From the NCBI GenBank assembly GCA_037127315.1, contig JBBBDQ010001293.1, positions 888,001 through 952,000 of the forward strand: a stretch of DNA of 64,000 nucleotides. The letters run 5' to 3'. Position 1 is the first letter of the stretch. The number at the start of each line of letters is the position of its first letter. The position numbers and the translations under genes are program-made. This DNA comes from Ascarosepion bandense (lineage: Eukaryota; Mollusca; Cephalopoda; Sepiida; Sepiidae). The notes under the pieces are model-generated. The model ran no database searches, was not told where the DNA came from, and was given only the letters and a program-made list of their open reading frames with translations. Below, one piece after another: positions 54,304 to 64,000 of this stretch.

Positions 54304-54805
54304 CATGTATTCCAAAAGATAAGCAGGGTGTTAAGAGACAGGAAAATTTCGTTGGAAAGAAAGAGGAACTGAATTTTATGCAATGTCATTCCTATAATAT
54401 GGCAGCGAATGCTGGACAATCTCATCAAAGATAAAGGAAAGACTTGAAGCAACCGAAATTTTGTTCTACAGAAGGATGCTGAGGATACCATAGACTGAAC
54501 ACGTAAAAAAAAACAAGGTTTTGGAGAGAATGGAAACGAAAATGAAAACTTATACTTAATATCAGAAAAGACAGCTGCAGTTTCTGGAACATGTAATGAG
54601 GAAGGATGGCTTAGAGAATATGATACACACAAGAAAGATAGAGGGAAAAAGAGACAATGGAAAACAAAATATGACATACTTGATGGACTTGGAGCAGGGA
54701 TTTAGAGTGGTAACATAAGAAAGGGTGTTAAGAGCTACAAGAGATAGGGAGATGTGGAGAGCCATGATCGACTACGTCCTGACGAGACACGATACATAGA
54801 AGGAG

Positions 54806-56637
54806 AACTTCGAAGTTCTAATAGTTTTTGAGGTGTACTTTATCAAACCTAATCTAATTCAATGGAAAAAAAACATAATACCCAATAGATTAGAGTGAAT
54901 TAACTTATATATGCCCATTATTTAAATTTCTACGTTCTCATCCGTCTTTGTAACATTCGTCTATGTTAGACATTCTTAATAACACCGTGTCAATATATGA
55001 CTTGAGTTTTTATTATTTCTTCGCTGGTCTATTTTGGATACAGGTGCTTAAATTCAAATTCTTACTCTTTGTATAATGGATGTTACGTGATTCCCTAATC
55101 AGTCACAAAGAATGAGACAGCCTTTTAGCAACACAAATATCTTTGCCTTCAATGACGATCACCAAAGTAGAGGCTGAAGCGAAGTTTGTTTTTTCTTGAC
55201 ACTTTTATCGCAATGTAAACCTTTCATCATTTTAACGAATCTTCATTCGTTTTCAACATAACCCACTTAAATTAACGTAAAAAAAATTATGCCTTTAATA
55301 TATTGATAAAGCTTCACTCATTTTCAGCGTAAATTATTTTAAATTAACGTAATAAAAATGTTTCCGTTCGCCTTTGGACATATGAGAAATGTTTAAATTT
55401 TATTAACCGTCTTAATTTACATCATTTTGCTACAGTGTCGTCTTATGGCCTGGCTCATGCTGCCAGATTATTTCATTAATGTCCCTCCTTGATTTAACAT
55501 GCATGCAAAAATATATTTAACAAAAATATAGAATATAAAATAGAGAAGGAGGCTTTTAAATTATTCGAGGTTAAGATTTTGTCGATTTTTAAGAATTTCG
55601 ACAACGAGGCATTGGTGGGTGAGAGGGTTGATTTGTGAATTTAGTGACGTAGTAGTGGTGACTTCAGTACCTGAGTCGAGCAGTGTGCCCTTGTAATCAT
55701 TTGAAACAGGAGAACAATAACTGAAGATTACTAAATAAAATAAGAACTTGATGATATCCCTAGACAGTAGAACGAGAACAGTTTATGTAGATTAAAAGAA
55801 AGGTTCGGTTTTAGGATTCTATATAGGTTAACTAAATAGATATATCTAAGGAAGAGATGAAAGAAATAATGGTTGAAACGTTGTGAAAAAAAATCGACAA
55901 AAATTGGGTATAGAAGTAATGATAAATCCTTATCCCTGAAATTCAGACAAAATATTCGGCATCATCATCATTTTATTCAATTAGCACATATTCGCGATGC
56001 TATGGTTCACCCTTCACCTCTATATCACAAATGTGGTTCATGGTGACATTCAAGACAGAATAGTGCAATGGCTAGCCGGTTCCTTTTGCACCAAAGATGT
56101 TAAGGTTACCCTATCCCTCCAGTCAGAGGTAGATTTATGTTTGAGGTTACCTTCTTCTAACTTTTGACCAAATAGCCAGGACATACAAGGCAGAGCTTGG
56201 TCTGAATAAAGAGTTTCCTTCTCGTAGACGGTTTACCATTCAATGCTATAGAACCCAGTATGTCCAGCTATTTTGCACATAGCTTCCAAATATCCACGTA
56301 AAAAGTACTAAAATATATGGAGTGATTGCTTTACAATGAAACACTGTAAAAGCTTTCATTTTCTAATTGTATAAGTTATCCTATTTATAATCAATATATA
56401 CACTTAATAAATTTGTAAAAATGAATATAATTGTACGATGCAAGAGATTTTATTATTTTTATATGACACGCGTTCCATTCGATTTTATATATAAAGGCCA
56501 TAAATGTGCCTGAACAGAGTAGAAAACAGCCATCCTTGGATACGAGTAGCCAACCATAGAAGTATGCATAAAAGAGCAAAACAAGCCTCTAATAGATGTA
56601 CCTTGGTGGTTGAGTGAGTAAGCATGTAGACATGTGT

Positions 56638-56638
<1 letters not shown>
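54806..56638. other. No recognised element
   Basis: About 1.8 kb of AT-rich DNA without a family match. A stretch at 55960-56290 is of higher complexity with no open frame. Confidence 0.3.

Positions 56639-56639
<1 letters not shown>

Positions 56640-56692
<53 letters not shown>
56640..56692. repeat. (AT)n microsatellite
   Basis: About 53 bp of AT dinucleotide. Confidence 0.95.
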
Positions 56693-56695
<3 letters not shown>

Positions 56696-56834
56696 AGTGG
56701 AGGGCAGTACAACACCGCCTCCGAAGGCATGACACAACAAAAATGTACTCAATACTTTACCTTCATATCGTGATGCTATTGGTGTCGACTAAAAAGAAGT
56801 TAGCAAAACGTCCAAGAACCGAAAACTTAATTAA

Positions 56835-57015
56835 CAGTCTTTACTGTTGTCATCATATTTGTTGCGATATTTACGACGTTTTGGTTGTTATATGCTCCGG
56901 TCTTCTTCATTTAATTACAGTTTTGAACCGAATCATTTATTTTGTTCACTGGGGTAGATTTTTGTAGGTCCATGTGTCTTGCCTCTTCTGGATATCTCAA
57001 TAACTGTTATCTCCC
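56835..57015 (-). mobile_element. SINE-C copy, partial
   Basis: Minus strand: GAGATAACAG, CCCCAGTGAAC, GGTTCAAAAC, GAAGAAGACCGGAGC, ACAACCAAAACGTCG and the terminal ATGATGACAACAG-like block, in the SINE-C order. Confidence 0.6.
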
Positions 57016-57219
57016 TTGAAATTAAATTTCCAACTTTGACAGCAGCTCCGACAAAACTGGGACGAATGGATGGAAGAGGATAACAACAATCGTCTTTGGA
57101 ATGCTTACCCTATGTGAAGGGATTATCGAAAAAATACAAAAGATTTCTGATCAATCTGTTATCAGGATTATATTATCAGGATGACCTTAAAAGATGATTC
57201 AACACTTCGCAGACACCTC

Positions 57220-57470
57220 TTCTGTGTAAGACTTCCCATAGAGAAGAACATGATTTAGATATCTGTGTTCGCCTTCCATTGTAGCAGTTGCAAGAAATAT
57301 ACAGAAGAAACGGACGTGCACTTCAACACATAACTGCAGGACCACAGTATAGCCGTAAAACGAAACGAAAAAGAAAAATCAGGTGTAGCTGTCTATATAT
57401 AGAAGGAAAGAGAAAATCACCGTCCCGTGCGTGATGAAATAATAGAGATCACTAGAAAATATGAAAATTT
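57220..57470 (+). pseudogene. Possible GIY-YIG fragment
   Basis: Plus strand: FAFHCSSCKKYTEETDVHFN, a stop, LQDHSIAVKRNEKEKSGVAV and RDEIIEITRKYEN. C..C...Y.EET followed by H is the layout of the Penelope GIY-YIG region, but the YIG itself is not preserved. Moderate to weak call. Confidence 0.35.
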
Positions 57471-57679
57471 ACGGAATATGCTAAGCCAGAAAAATCTTCA
57501 AAGCCGGCCAAAAATAGGCATGAATACAATATGTGAACCAGAGGAAAACAATAATGACATCAAATTGTAATGTGAGCTCTGGTAAAAAATGTTCCCTAAG
57601 ACATTAAGTATATAAGTTCAAAAAATCCTGCATTGATGTCCTGAGTGTAGATAAAAGAGTTGCTTGAACTGACTTGATG

Positions 57680-58145
57680 CAAAGAGTGTACGTTCAATTC
57701 CTGGCTGGAGTTGCGATGAAAGAACACTTAGCTGAGTTAAAGCGGGTGTCACTTAAAACTTTATAAAAACAGATGTGATAGTAAAATGATTATGTGATGA
57801 AGTTGTGACACGAAACCGATAATCGAAACGATATGAAGATGCTTTTTTATATTCTTTGAGGAATATCCAAAACTGCATTAAATAATGCTTATACCGGGGG
57901 TCTGGATTAGGGCCTATCCTTCAGATATAAATTATAACTGAGAGATATTCTAAAATAACCGAATAATTTTGGTTATTTATTACAGTGATTCGATTACGGT
58001 ACCATCCAACCTTCTTCAGATATATCGATCGAGATAACCTACATGCGATTCGGAACTGTACCCTTTATTCAAACTTCGAGTATATACTGTTCTCCTTCCA
58101 TTGTCTAGTTTTTATCTATTTAGAACTGTTCAATTATTTCTAGCC
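57680..58145. other. Decayed SINE/terminal-repeat sequence
   Basis: B-box-like GTACGTTCAATTCCTGG at 57687, and on the minus strand near 58010 a CTGAAGAAGG...AATCGAATC sequence like a decayed hammerhead-type motif. Confidence 0.3.
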
Positions 58146-58147
58146 CG

Positions 58148-58245
58148 TTTCCCCCGAGTAGTGTGCCACCTAGGGATTGAACTCACAATTACTAAGTCAC
58201 CAAACTAATGCTATTACCCCCTACACCATTGTACCATCGGATGTC
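58148..58245 (-). mobile_element. tRNA-derived SINE head
   Basis: Minus strand: A-box TGGTGTAGGGGG, B-box GAGTTCAATCCC about 30 bp further on, then GGTGGCACACTACTCGGGG. tRNA-like spacing; no downstream body matching SINE-A, B or C. Confidence 0.55.
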
Positions 58246-58439
58246 GAAGTTGTTACGATCTAAAAAATATATTCACGTCGAATATAAGCATCTCTGCCAT
58301 TTTATCATCGAAATTTTTGTTAAATCGTTATCGACTTATACACGAGTATATACGCATTCAATTGATATTTTTACATACATTACATTCGAATAGACTTTTA
58401 CACGTGTATATATAGTAAATATTAATATTTAATCATGAG

Positions 58440-58960
58440 GTTTTATTTTTTTTTTTTTGGTAGAATCTATCTTGCACATGTACAAGTCTACCATTCGTCC
58501 GTATATTGAATACTGCTGCCATGTATAGTCGGCTGCTTCTGCTGTTCATCTCCGGGTTCTCGACAAAATCTCTAAGAGGATCTGCAATACAGTCAATCTC
58601 GATTTGGCATATCGACTTCAGTCACTTTCTCACCGACGGGATGTAGCCTCCCACTGTCTTTTCTACAAATATTTTCAGAGTTCTTGCTCTAAAGTGCTTA
58701 TCTCTTTGGTGCCGCCTCTCCACGAATTTGCACGTGCTACGAGACTGGCATCTAGGTTACACCCTTTTACAGTCAAAGCTGTCGAATCTAACCGCTACTT
58801 AAACTTAGCAAGTTTTACCCTAGCGATTTGCGCCTGTGCAACTCCCTTCCCTATAGCTGCTTCCCTGATAGCGACAATATCCAAGAGTTTAAGTGCAATG
58901 TCAACTGCTATCTTTTATCTCCTTGATTCCCATCTTTCTCTTATCCTTATTAGATGGAAA
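58440..58960 (+). pseudogene. LINE-J 3' part, decayed
   Basis: LHMYKSTIRPYIEYCCHV at about 58475, LAYRLQSLSHRRDVASHCLF in the frame at 58604, FARATRLASRLHPFTVKAVE, then a frame change at the LWNSLP block (ATPFPIAA). Preceded by a T run. No 3' untranslated region seen. Confidence 0.7.
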
Positions 58961-58986
58961 ACAGCGAGAAATTGAAGTTCCTTTTG

Positions 58987-59010
58987 TACATATATATATA
59001 TATATATATA
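58987..59010. repeat. (AT)n microsatellite
   Basis: Short AT run. Confidence 0.9.
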
Positions 59011-59274
59011 AAGGAAAACTAACAAAACTAAAAACTCTTAAAAATGACTAAAGAAGTAGCCGAAATTGCTTGTAACAATGAAAACTATGCCAAATTTCTT
59101 TACACCATTACTCATACAAAACAGAAAAACATAAGGATGCAAGAAAAAATAAATAAAAAATTGAATTAAATTTTCTTTGTCTGTCTACCATATTTAACAA
59201 ACGATGAATAAAAGAATGGTCGCTGTCCAAATAAGCATTAATTATATATACACACACACACATATATATATATA

Positions 59275-59335
<61 letters not shown>

Positions 59336-60186
59336 CATTAAACATAAATCACCTCTTATGCTTACAAAGAAGAGATTGTAAACCTTGGTGTGTATATATA
59401 CACCATTTGAGATTTCACTTGCTCGATCGACTCAGACGATTAAAAACTTGTCCGTTCAAATATAGAAAAACCCAACACAACTATTACAACCCAAAAGTAT
59501 GTCATTGAAAATGTTACTTAGAATGTTCTACAATGACATTATTGAACTCTTTAATCTCGATTTTATCGTCCCAGTCAGTGTAAACATTCGTTTAATTAAA
59601 GTTTACAGAGTGGAACCAAAATGTCTCGGTCGCCAGATTGCTTACGAAAAGTAAAAACGAACATTTGAAAGAAAGAAAAAAACTACGCATACTTCTTAGA
59701 ACCACACATCGAAAACCAAATTATACAAGTAAATAATATTTTTTATAGAAAATCGTTGAGAAAATCTGATTTGTTATATTTTTATTATCTATGAGATGGA
59801 GGTTGTAGTCAAACAAAAGGAAGAAACTACGATAGGTACCTCCACTCAACTGTAAAAGAACAAAAGCAAAAACATCAGCATATAATCACGTTAAAATGGC
59901 TCAAACTTAATACAAACAACGTTTTATCATCAAGATCTTTATGCTATTATTAAGAGGAAAGATCAAATTTTTTTGTTATTTTTTTTTTTTAGTTTTTAAT
60001 TCTTTCTAACACGTCCAAAATTTTAATTAAAATTTTAATTTTTATTTTCCGCCAGTGATTCACGCTATGTTTACGTAAGGCGACTACTAATAAAATGGAG
60101 TCGGTCGAGTAAAATAATTTTGGGGCGAGTAAATTTTTCTTTGCTCTCGACCTCCGGTCGAGTGATATCTTTTTCAGATCTCAAAG
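59011..60186. other. No recognised element; contains a long (AT)n
   Basis: (CA)n and (AT)n at 59243-59333. Remaining sequence AT-rich with no family match. Confidence 0.4.
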
Positions 60187-60187
60187 G

Positions 60188-60222
<35 letters not shown>
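60187..60222. repeat. (AT)n microsatellite
   Basis: About 35 bp of AT dinucleotide. Confidence 0.95.
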
Positions 60223-60224
<2 letters not shown>

Positions 60225-61338
60225 GTGTTTCTCCTTTATACAAATTGTCGGTTTTATTTCTCGATTCAGCTATGAAGAATATCTGGTCATTGTTTTTTTT
60301 TTATTATTATTATTATTTTGTTGGTACTGTTTTCTTTTAATTTATCGATTCACCGTTTTATGCTAATTATATTTCTCTTCGTCTTTTCTTCTTTATAATA
60401 ATCGCCTTTCTTATCAAGACACTTAATTCACTGCTGAAAATTCATCACTTCAATTTTTATTCCAATTTTCTTCCCTATATCGTTTAAGCTTAAATTCTAT
60501 TTCCTTGTGTTAAATCTGTTAAATAGTTGCCATCTTACTATATTATTCGTTGTTATTCTGTCTAAATTGTGATAATCTAAAACTCGCTAATCTTCTGGGA
60601 GAAAACGATGCAAAGTTTGTGTCAAATTCACAAATAAATGAAATAATATAACGAATTCAACACCGGGGCTTTATTACAGGAGATCGTAGCGACAAGTTCA
60701 AAAGAACTGGTCGCATTTGCATGTTTCAGTACATTCCTACACAGATATTGTGATTGCGATAGCCGACTAGATAAGGTGCAAAGGAAAAACATCTTCACAT
60801 GCCACAATGCCTGCGTTGAACAAAGGCCTCATTATTTTCATTAGATTGTCATCTTATTAAAGGTTGTCACCTCTTTTAAAATTATGCTTGTCTTCACTAT
60901 CATCTCGCTAATCTTGTTTCACAGGACGAATACGGAACAACGACTTCCTCTTCTATCGCTTCCTCGGCTTCGTTTCATCTCTTTTCTTACTCTCTTTTGT
61001 GATCTTTGTCTTCAAGAATAAGCAGGTGATTTGCTACTCTATATTCCGGTCTCGAAGTGACTGTCTTTGGAAGAGCAGATCTGCTGCAATCAATACCTGG
61101 AGTATTTCCAATAGTGAGACAGACATCAATTTCGCTGAAATTAGTTTTTGTTACCAGGACGCTGACGGTCTGATATACTTTATTAAATTAATATTTAAGC
61201 GCAGTACATTAGACTAAGATAATTTTTCACAGGAAGTATTATGGTTATATATAATAGCTGAACCATGCCTTCGTATTACTTAAACTCTTAGCCTATTTTT
61301 TTATATTTCGTAACATTGAGTAAGGGCTACCGAGGTCA
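60223..61338. other. No recognised element
   Basis: T-rich then more balanced sequence. A 72-codon plus frame at 60999-61217 has no recognisable domain. Confidence 0.25.
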
Positions 61339-61339
61339 G

Positions 61340-62270
61340 TCTTTCTGATTATTTCTTTTTGATCATATTCAACCCACACAAGGGAGTAAAGCCAATAAGA
61401 CATAACGAGTTACTGAGTGGGAAAGAATAAGCAAAAATTGAAGCATTACTAATGAACGAGTAACAAAGAAGAAAACTTTTGAAGATCACTGGAAAGTAAG
61501 GAGCCAAAAGAGAGTTCCACGATCAAAGAGTGCGAGAAAAGAAACTGTTGACATAGAACTTACGGTTACGTCTAGCCAATTCCATTCTGAATTGATGAGA
61601 ACTTACCGCCAATCTACTACTGTGCTTAAATGTTTAACAGAGCATAGATTTCAACCGAAGAGTTTGAGTTTGAGTTTGAGTTTGAGTTTGAGTCTGAGTT
61701 TTGTTTAACAACATATCAACCTCTGTGGGTTAATTAATGCCAAAAAGGTAGGCTTTTAAGGTTGTTGTTTTTTTTATTGTTCAGTTATAGTGAGAAGGTT
61801 GATTTAGTCCGATTTTGAATAATTTTTTTTATTTAAAGACGTTCTTTAGTTTTGCATTTAAAAATCTATTGCTGGTAATAACTTTTTCCATCAAAAACGT
61901 ATTGTTGGTCATAGTTTTCCTTTAAAATGTATATTTTTCTATAAAGTACTATTTTATGTATATATTTTTATAATTATCTATTTTTATAATTTTTATAATT
62001 TCATAGAGTTTGAGCACTGTTTACTAAGGATAACTATTTATCTATCGCTGTGACCCTAACAAGTACTGCCACTCCGGGTCAGGGTGAACCTGGGAATAAT
62101 AACAATTAAGAGGTGATTCCATGCTCCCCACCTAACCTCTCAACCAGAGCCCTTTTGCCGGATGTTGTTTACCGTCATACCCATTCAACCGAAGAGTTAC
62201 CATGAAAGTATTTACAGAACAGGCACAGAAAAGCTACATTACGCCATTACTCTTGATTAGTGGGTCCGAA
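61340..62270 (-). pseudogene. Divergent LINE-J-like copy hosting element D
   Basis: Minus strand, 61340-61666: YVNSFFSRTL and WNSLLAPYF-like residues in the layout of LINE-J, followed by its 3' region; 62201-62270 continues with CLFCKYFHG-like residues (plus-strand ACCATGAAAGTATTTACAG). Element D separates the two parts. Confidence 0.5.
61652..62200 (+). mobile_element. Element D, copy 3, with 15-bp target-site duplication
   Basis: TTCAACCGAAGAGTT is present at about 61652-61666 and again at 62186-62200, and the host LINE sequence reads through, so the insert is 61667-62185. It begins with five GAGTTT-type hexamers and ends with GCCGGATGTTGTTTACCGTC and ATACCCA. No ORF, no poly-A. The long duplication suggests LINE-mediated retroposition. 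Confidence 0.85.
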
Positions 62271-62375
62271 CCTAACTGAGTGCACGATACAAATTTCAAC
62301 ATTAAATAACACAACCAGGCTTAAGATAACTTTACATCAACCTAACTAAACGAATCAACTTTTTTGCATATTTCC

Positions 62376-62585
62376 ATTTCTAGTAGTTACATTATTCGGA
62401 CTATTGTCCTCATCTATGTTGCCATTTGTGCGACGTTTCGACCGTTGTACGCTCTGGCCTTCTTCAGGTGCTACAAATTTCGAACCGAACTCTTTGTTAC
62501 AGTCACTGGGGTATATCACCCTCATTCCTTGCGTAAAGCCTTGATTGGAAGTCATGAGTTATCTCCCTCTAAACCTGCAAGTTAC
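62376..62585 (-). mobile_element. SINE-C copy, left half of an inverted pair
   Basis: Minus strand: GCAGGTTTAGAGGGAGATAA, GGTATATACCCC-type block, GTTCGGTTCG, the hammerhead-like motif at 62435-62467, and GCAACATAGATGAGGACAAT plus AGTCCGAATAATGTA at the end. The head is missing. Confidence 0.75.
62435..62467 (-). other. Hammerhead-like motif of SINE-C
   Basis: Minus strand: CTGAAGA, A, GGCC...GGTC stem, GAAAC. One extra base between core and stem II. Confidence 0.45.
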
Positions 62586-62591
62586 TTGGCC

Positions 62592-62872
62592 TAGACGATA
62601 TAGATGCTGGTTAGTTCCTGACTTGACTCTTAGAGTTGTGAGTTCAATACCAGGTTATAGCAGTGATGAACAAGTAACTTGCAGGGATAGAGGGAGATAA
62701 CACATGACTTCCAATTGAGTAATGAGGATGATATACCCCAGTCATTGTGATAAAGGGTTCGGTTCGGAATTTCTAGCACCTAAAGAAGGCCGGATCGTAC
62801 AACGGCCGAAACTTCATACAAATGGCAACAAAGATCAGGACAATAGTCCGAATAATGTAAATACTCTAAATA
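62592..62872 (+). mobile_element. SINE-C copy, full length
   Basis: tRNA-like head (GGTTAGTTCC at the A-box position, GTGAGTTCAATACCAGG as B-box, 62605-62652), a body of about 120 bp (GCAGTGATGAACAAGTAACT, GGGAGATAACACATGACTTC, TATACCCCAGTCA), the hammerhead-like motif at 62780-62812, and the end ATGGCAACAAAGATC..GGACAATAGTCCGAATAATG. No poly-A. Confidence 0.75.
62780..62812 (+). other. Hammerhead-like motif of SINE-C
   Basis: CTAAAGA, A, GGCC...GGCC perfect stem, GAAAC. One core substitution (G to A). Confidence 0.4.
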
Positions 62873-62943
62873 CTACTTCATCTTAGAAATATAGACAAAT
62901 ACACATTTCTGTCTAAATCTTACACTCATATAGATTTACACTA

Positions 62944-63235
62944 TATACATTGTTGGGAATATTGTCCTCATCTTTATTGCCATGTTTACAACGTTTCAGT
63001 TTTTGTATGCACCAACTTTCTTTACGTGCAAGGAATTTCAAACCGAAACCTTTATTAGGATTACTAGGGTATATCGTTAACATTCAGTGTGCGAAGACAA
63101 TTCTAGTAGCTATGTAGATATCTTCTCTTAATTTAACTCTTTAAATTACTTGTTCAGCACTGTTGTAGCCTGTTATTGAACTCACAACTCTTTGGGTACA
63201 TTCCATGTAACTAACAAACGTCTATATCTACTTGG
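62944..63235 (-). mobile_element. SINE-C copy, full length, inverted
   Basis: Minus strand: head GATATAGACG..GTTAGTTACA, B-box GAGTTCAATAACAGG, ACAGTGCTGAACAAGTAATT, GATATACCCTAGTAATCC, a decayed motif (ACGTAAAGAAAG...CTGAAACG) and GGACAATATTCCCAACAATG. Confidence 0.7.
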
Positions 63236-63240
63236 CTATG

Positions 63241-63348
63241 TGTCCTTGAAATTCCTAGCACATGAAGTAAGCCGGGTTGTACAAAGGCCGAAACGTCGAA
63301 ACATGGCAATAAAGACAGGGACAATAGTCTTAACAATGTAAACAGTGT
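63241..63348 (+). mobile_element. SINE-C 3' half
   Basis: GAAATTCCTAGCACATGAAG, GCC...GGCC stem and GAAACGTC, then ATGGCAATAAAGACAGGGAC and AATAGTCTTAACAATGTAAA. It faces the preceding copy head to head. Confidence 0.7.
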
Positions 63349-63407
63349 AAACACTACCTCATCTCAGAAGTGATGAATTTCCGTTGAATTTCTCTGATAA
63401 AGCGTTA

Positions 63408-63495
63408 TCATTATTTACATTCGGGGTAACGTACATATCTTTGTTGCTATTAACACAAGATTTCGGCCGTTGTGCCCTACGTACTTCACCAGATG
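63408..63495 (-). mobile_element. SINE-C 3' end
   Basis: Minus strand: GTGAAGTACGTAGGGCACAA, CGGCCGAAATC, TAGCAACAAAGATATGTACG. Partial. Confidence 0.55.
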
Positions 63496-64000
63496 ACTCT
63501 GTAGATCCGAGTAACGTTTAAGTAAATTCGAATTTAATACCTCGATTAATTCGCGGAGGAAGATTATTTCCAATCCATTCTACGTTTCTAGGAATATTTT
63601 GACTTGTTCTTATCTGATCAGTTTCCCTATTTCAACCGGGTCTGAGTTGACATTATCCGAGATATGGTTAAGGCGTATTTAATTTCATTGTTTTTGTATT
63701 GGTGAATCCTCAATTTTTAATTTTTTTTCTGAAATTATAATATCCAACTTGGTTTAACTTTAGATGCCAAATCTACTCTAAAATGGAACAAACGTGATTT
63801 CCTTCCGCTACTAAGTGCTGGACTTGTAATATATGCAAGTATTAGTAAGTAAAAGTCTTAAAATAAATTGTCTGACTCGGTATTCTGACCTTTAACGTGG
63901 CTTTCTGTACTGGTGGAAACCATTGAGAAAATGACGTAGCTTTTGATTTTATATTGTAATTTTTAGTTTTTAACTTGTAATGGAACATAGATATGAAATA
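63496..64000. other. No recognised element
   Basis: AT-rich to the end of the window. Around 63760-63800 the plus strand reads TLDAKSTLKWNKRDFL, a short match to the LTLSSDLKWKHYIES block of LINE-J, too brief to call. Confidence 0.25.

Larger units (their letters stand above)
52985..54805 (+). pseudogene. LINE-E copy hosting an LTR and a LINE-J insertion
   Basis: SKKKKTQNFNYKLGI (52995-53052), then a solo LTR, then DTKIKPVGRGITEVTKCNTE (53889-53957), then a LINE-J fragment, then QKISRVLRDRKISLERK (54305-54360), EATEILFYRRMLRIP, and the 3' end to about 54805 (GATCGACTACGTCCTGACGA). The blocks are collinear, so one LINE-E received both insertions. Confidence 0.75.

Noticed and set aside
54075..54677. 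200-codon minus-strand frame rich in Ser, Phe and Leu
   Set aside because: It is the antisense of LINE-E joined to LINE-J 3' untranslated sequence; composition reflects purine-rich sense strands.

Overview
The window looks like intergenic or deep intronic DNA of a large, AT-rich, repeat-dense animal genome. The mixture of several non-LTR retrotransposon families, tRNA-derived SINEs, Penelope-like elements, mariner/Tc1 remnants and long (AT)n microsatellites fits a lophotrochozoan, possibly a mollusc or cephalopod. That placement is inference from repeat style only. I found no host protein-coding exon, rRNA or functional tRNA gene that I can defend. Nearly every recognisable peptide belongs to a mobile element, and nearly all of them carry stops, frameshifts or truncations.

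Family names used below are working labels. LINE-J: a non-LTR retrotransposon of the CR1/Jockey type, 3' end conserved as TGCCTTGCTTGGGGTGAAATGATT followed by A's, seen as many 5'-truncated copies on both strands. LINE-E: an endonuclease/reverse-transcriptase LINE whose copies end in a conserved block followed by (GAA)n. LINE-R: a LINE with a C-terminal restriction-like endonuclease. SINE-A: about 280 bp, tRNA-derived. SINE-B: tRNA-derived, ending in (AT)n. SINE-C: about 290 bp, tRNA-like head plus a hammerhead-like tail. Element D: about 540 bp, starting with GAGTTT hexamers. Repeat X: about 200 bp.

Layout. 1-3 kb: SINE-A copies, repeat X and a solo LTR nested in one another. 3.7-10 kb: LINE-E and LINE-J pieces and a Tc1 transposase remnant. 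10-18 kb: a dead mariner, a 215-bp palindrome, a small mariner-type MITE, a 75-bp tandem repeat and microsatellites. 17.8-18.9 kb: LINE-R 3' ends in tandem. 19-27.4 kb: nested LINE-E/LINE-J insertions, including a duplicated 0.9-kb composite. 28.7-31.9 kb: a 17-bp minisatellite of about 190 units. 32.1-35.1 kb: two Penelope-like elements, one bounded by 41-bp perfect inverted repeats. 35-43 kb: microsatellites and decayed repeats. 43.5-44.9 kb: a 37-bp tandem array. 46.5-47.2 kb: a tandem array of about 147 bp. 48.5-54.8 kb: more LINE-E/LINE-J, a 59-bp array grown from LINE-E coding sequence, and a complete solo LTR with a 5-bp target duplication. 56-64 kb: SINE-C cluster, an element D inside a LINE remnant, and decayed sequence.

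The parts worth a second look are the recurrent hammerhead-like motif shared by SINE-C, the Penelope-like elements and the palindrome; element D with its clear target-site duplication; the Penelope copy with inverted ends; and three large satellites whose variant order can be read like a fingerprint.
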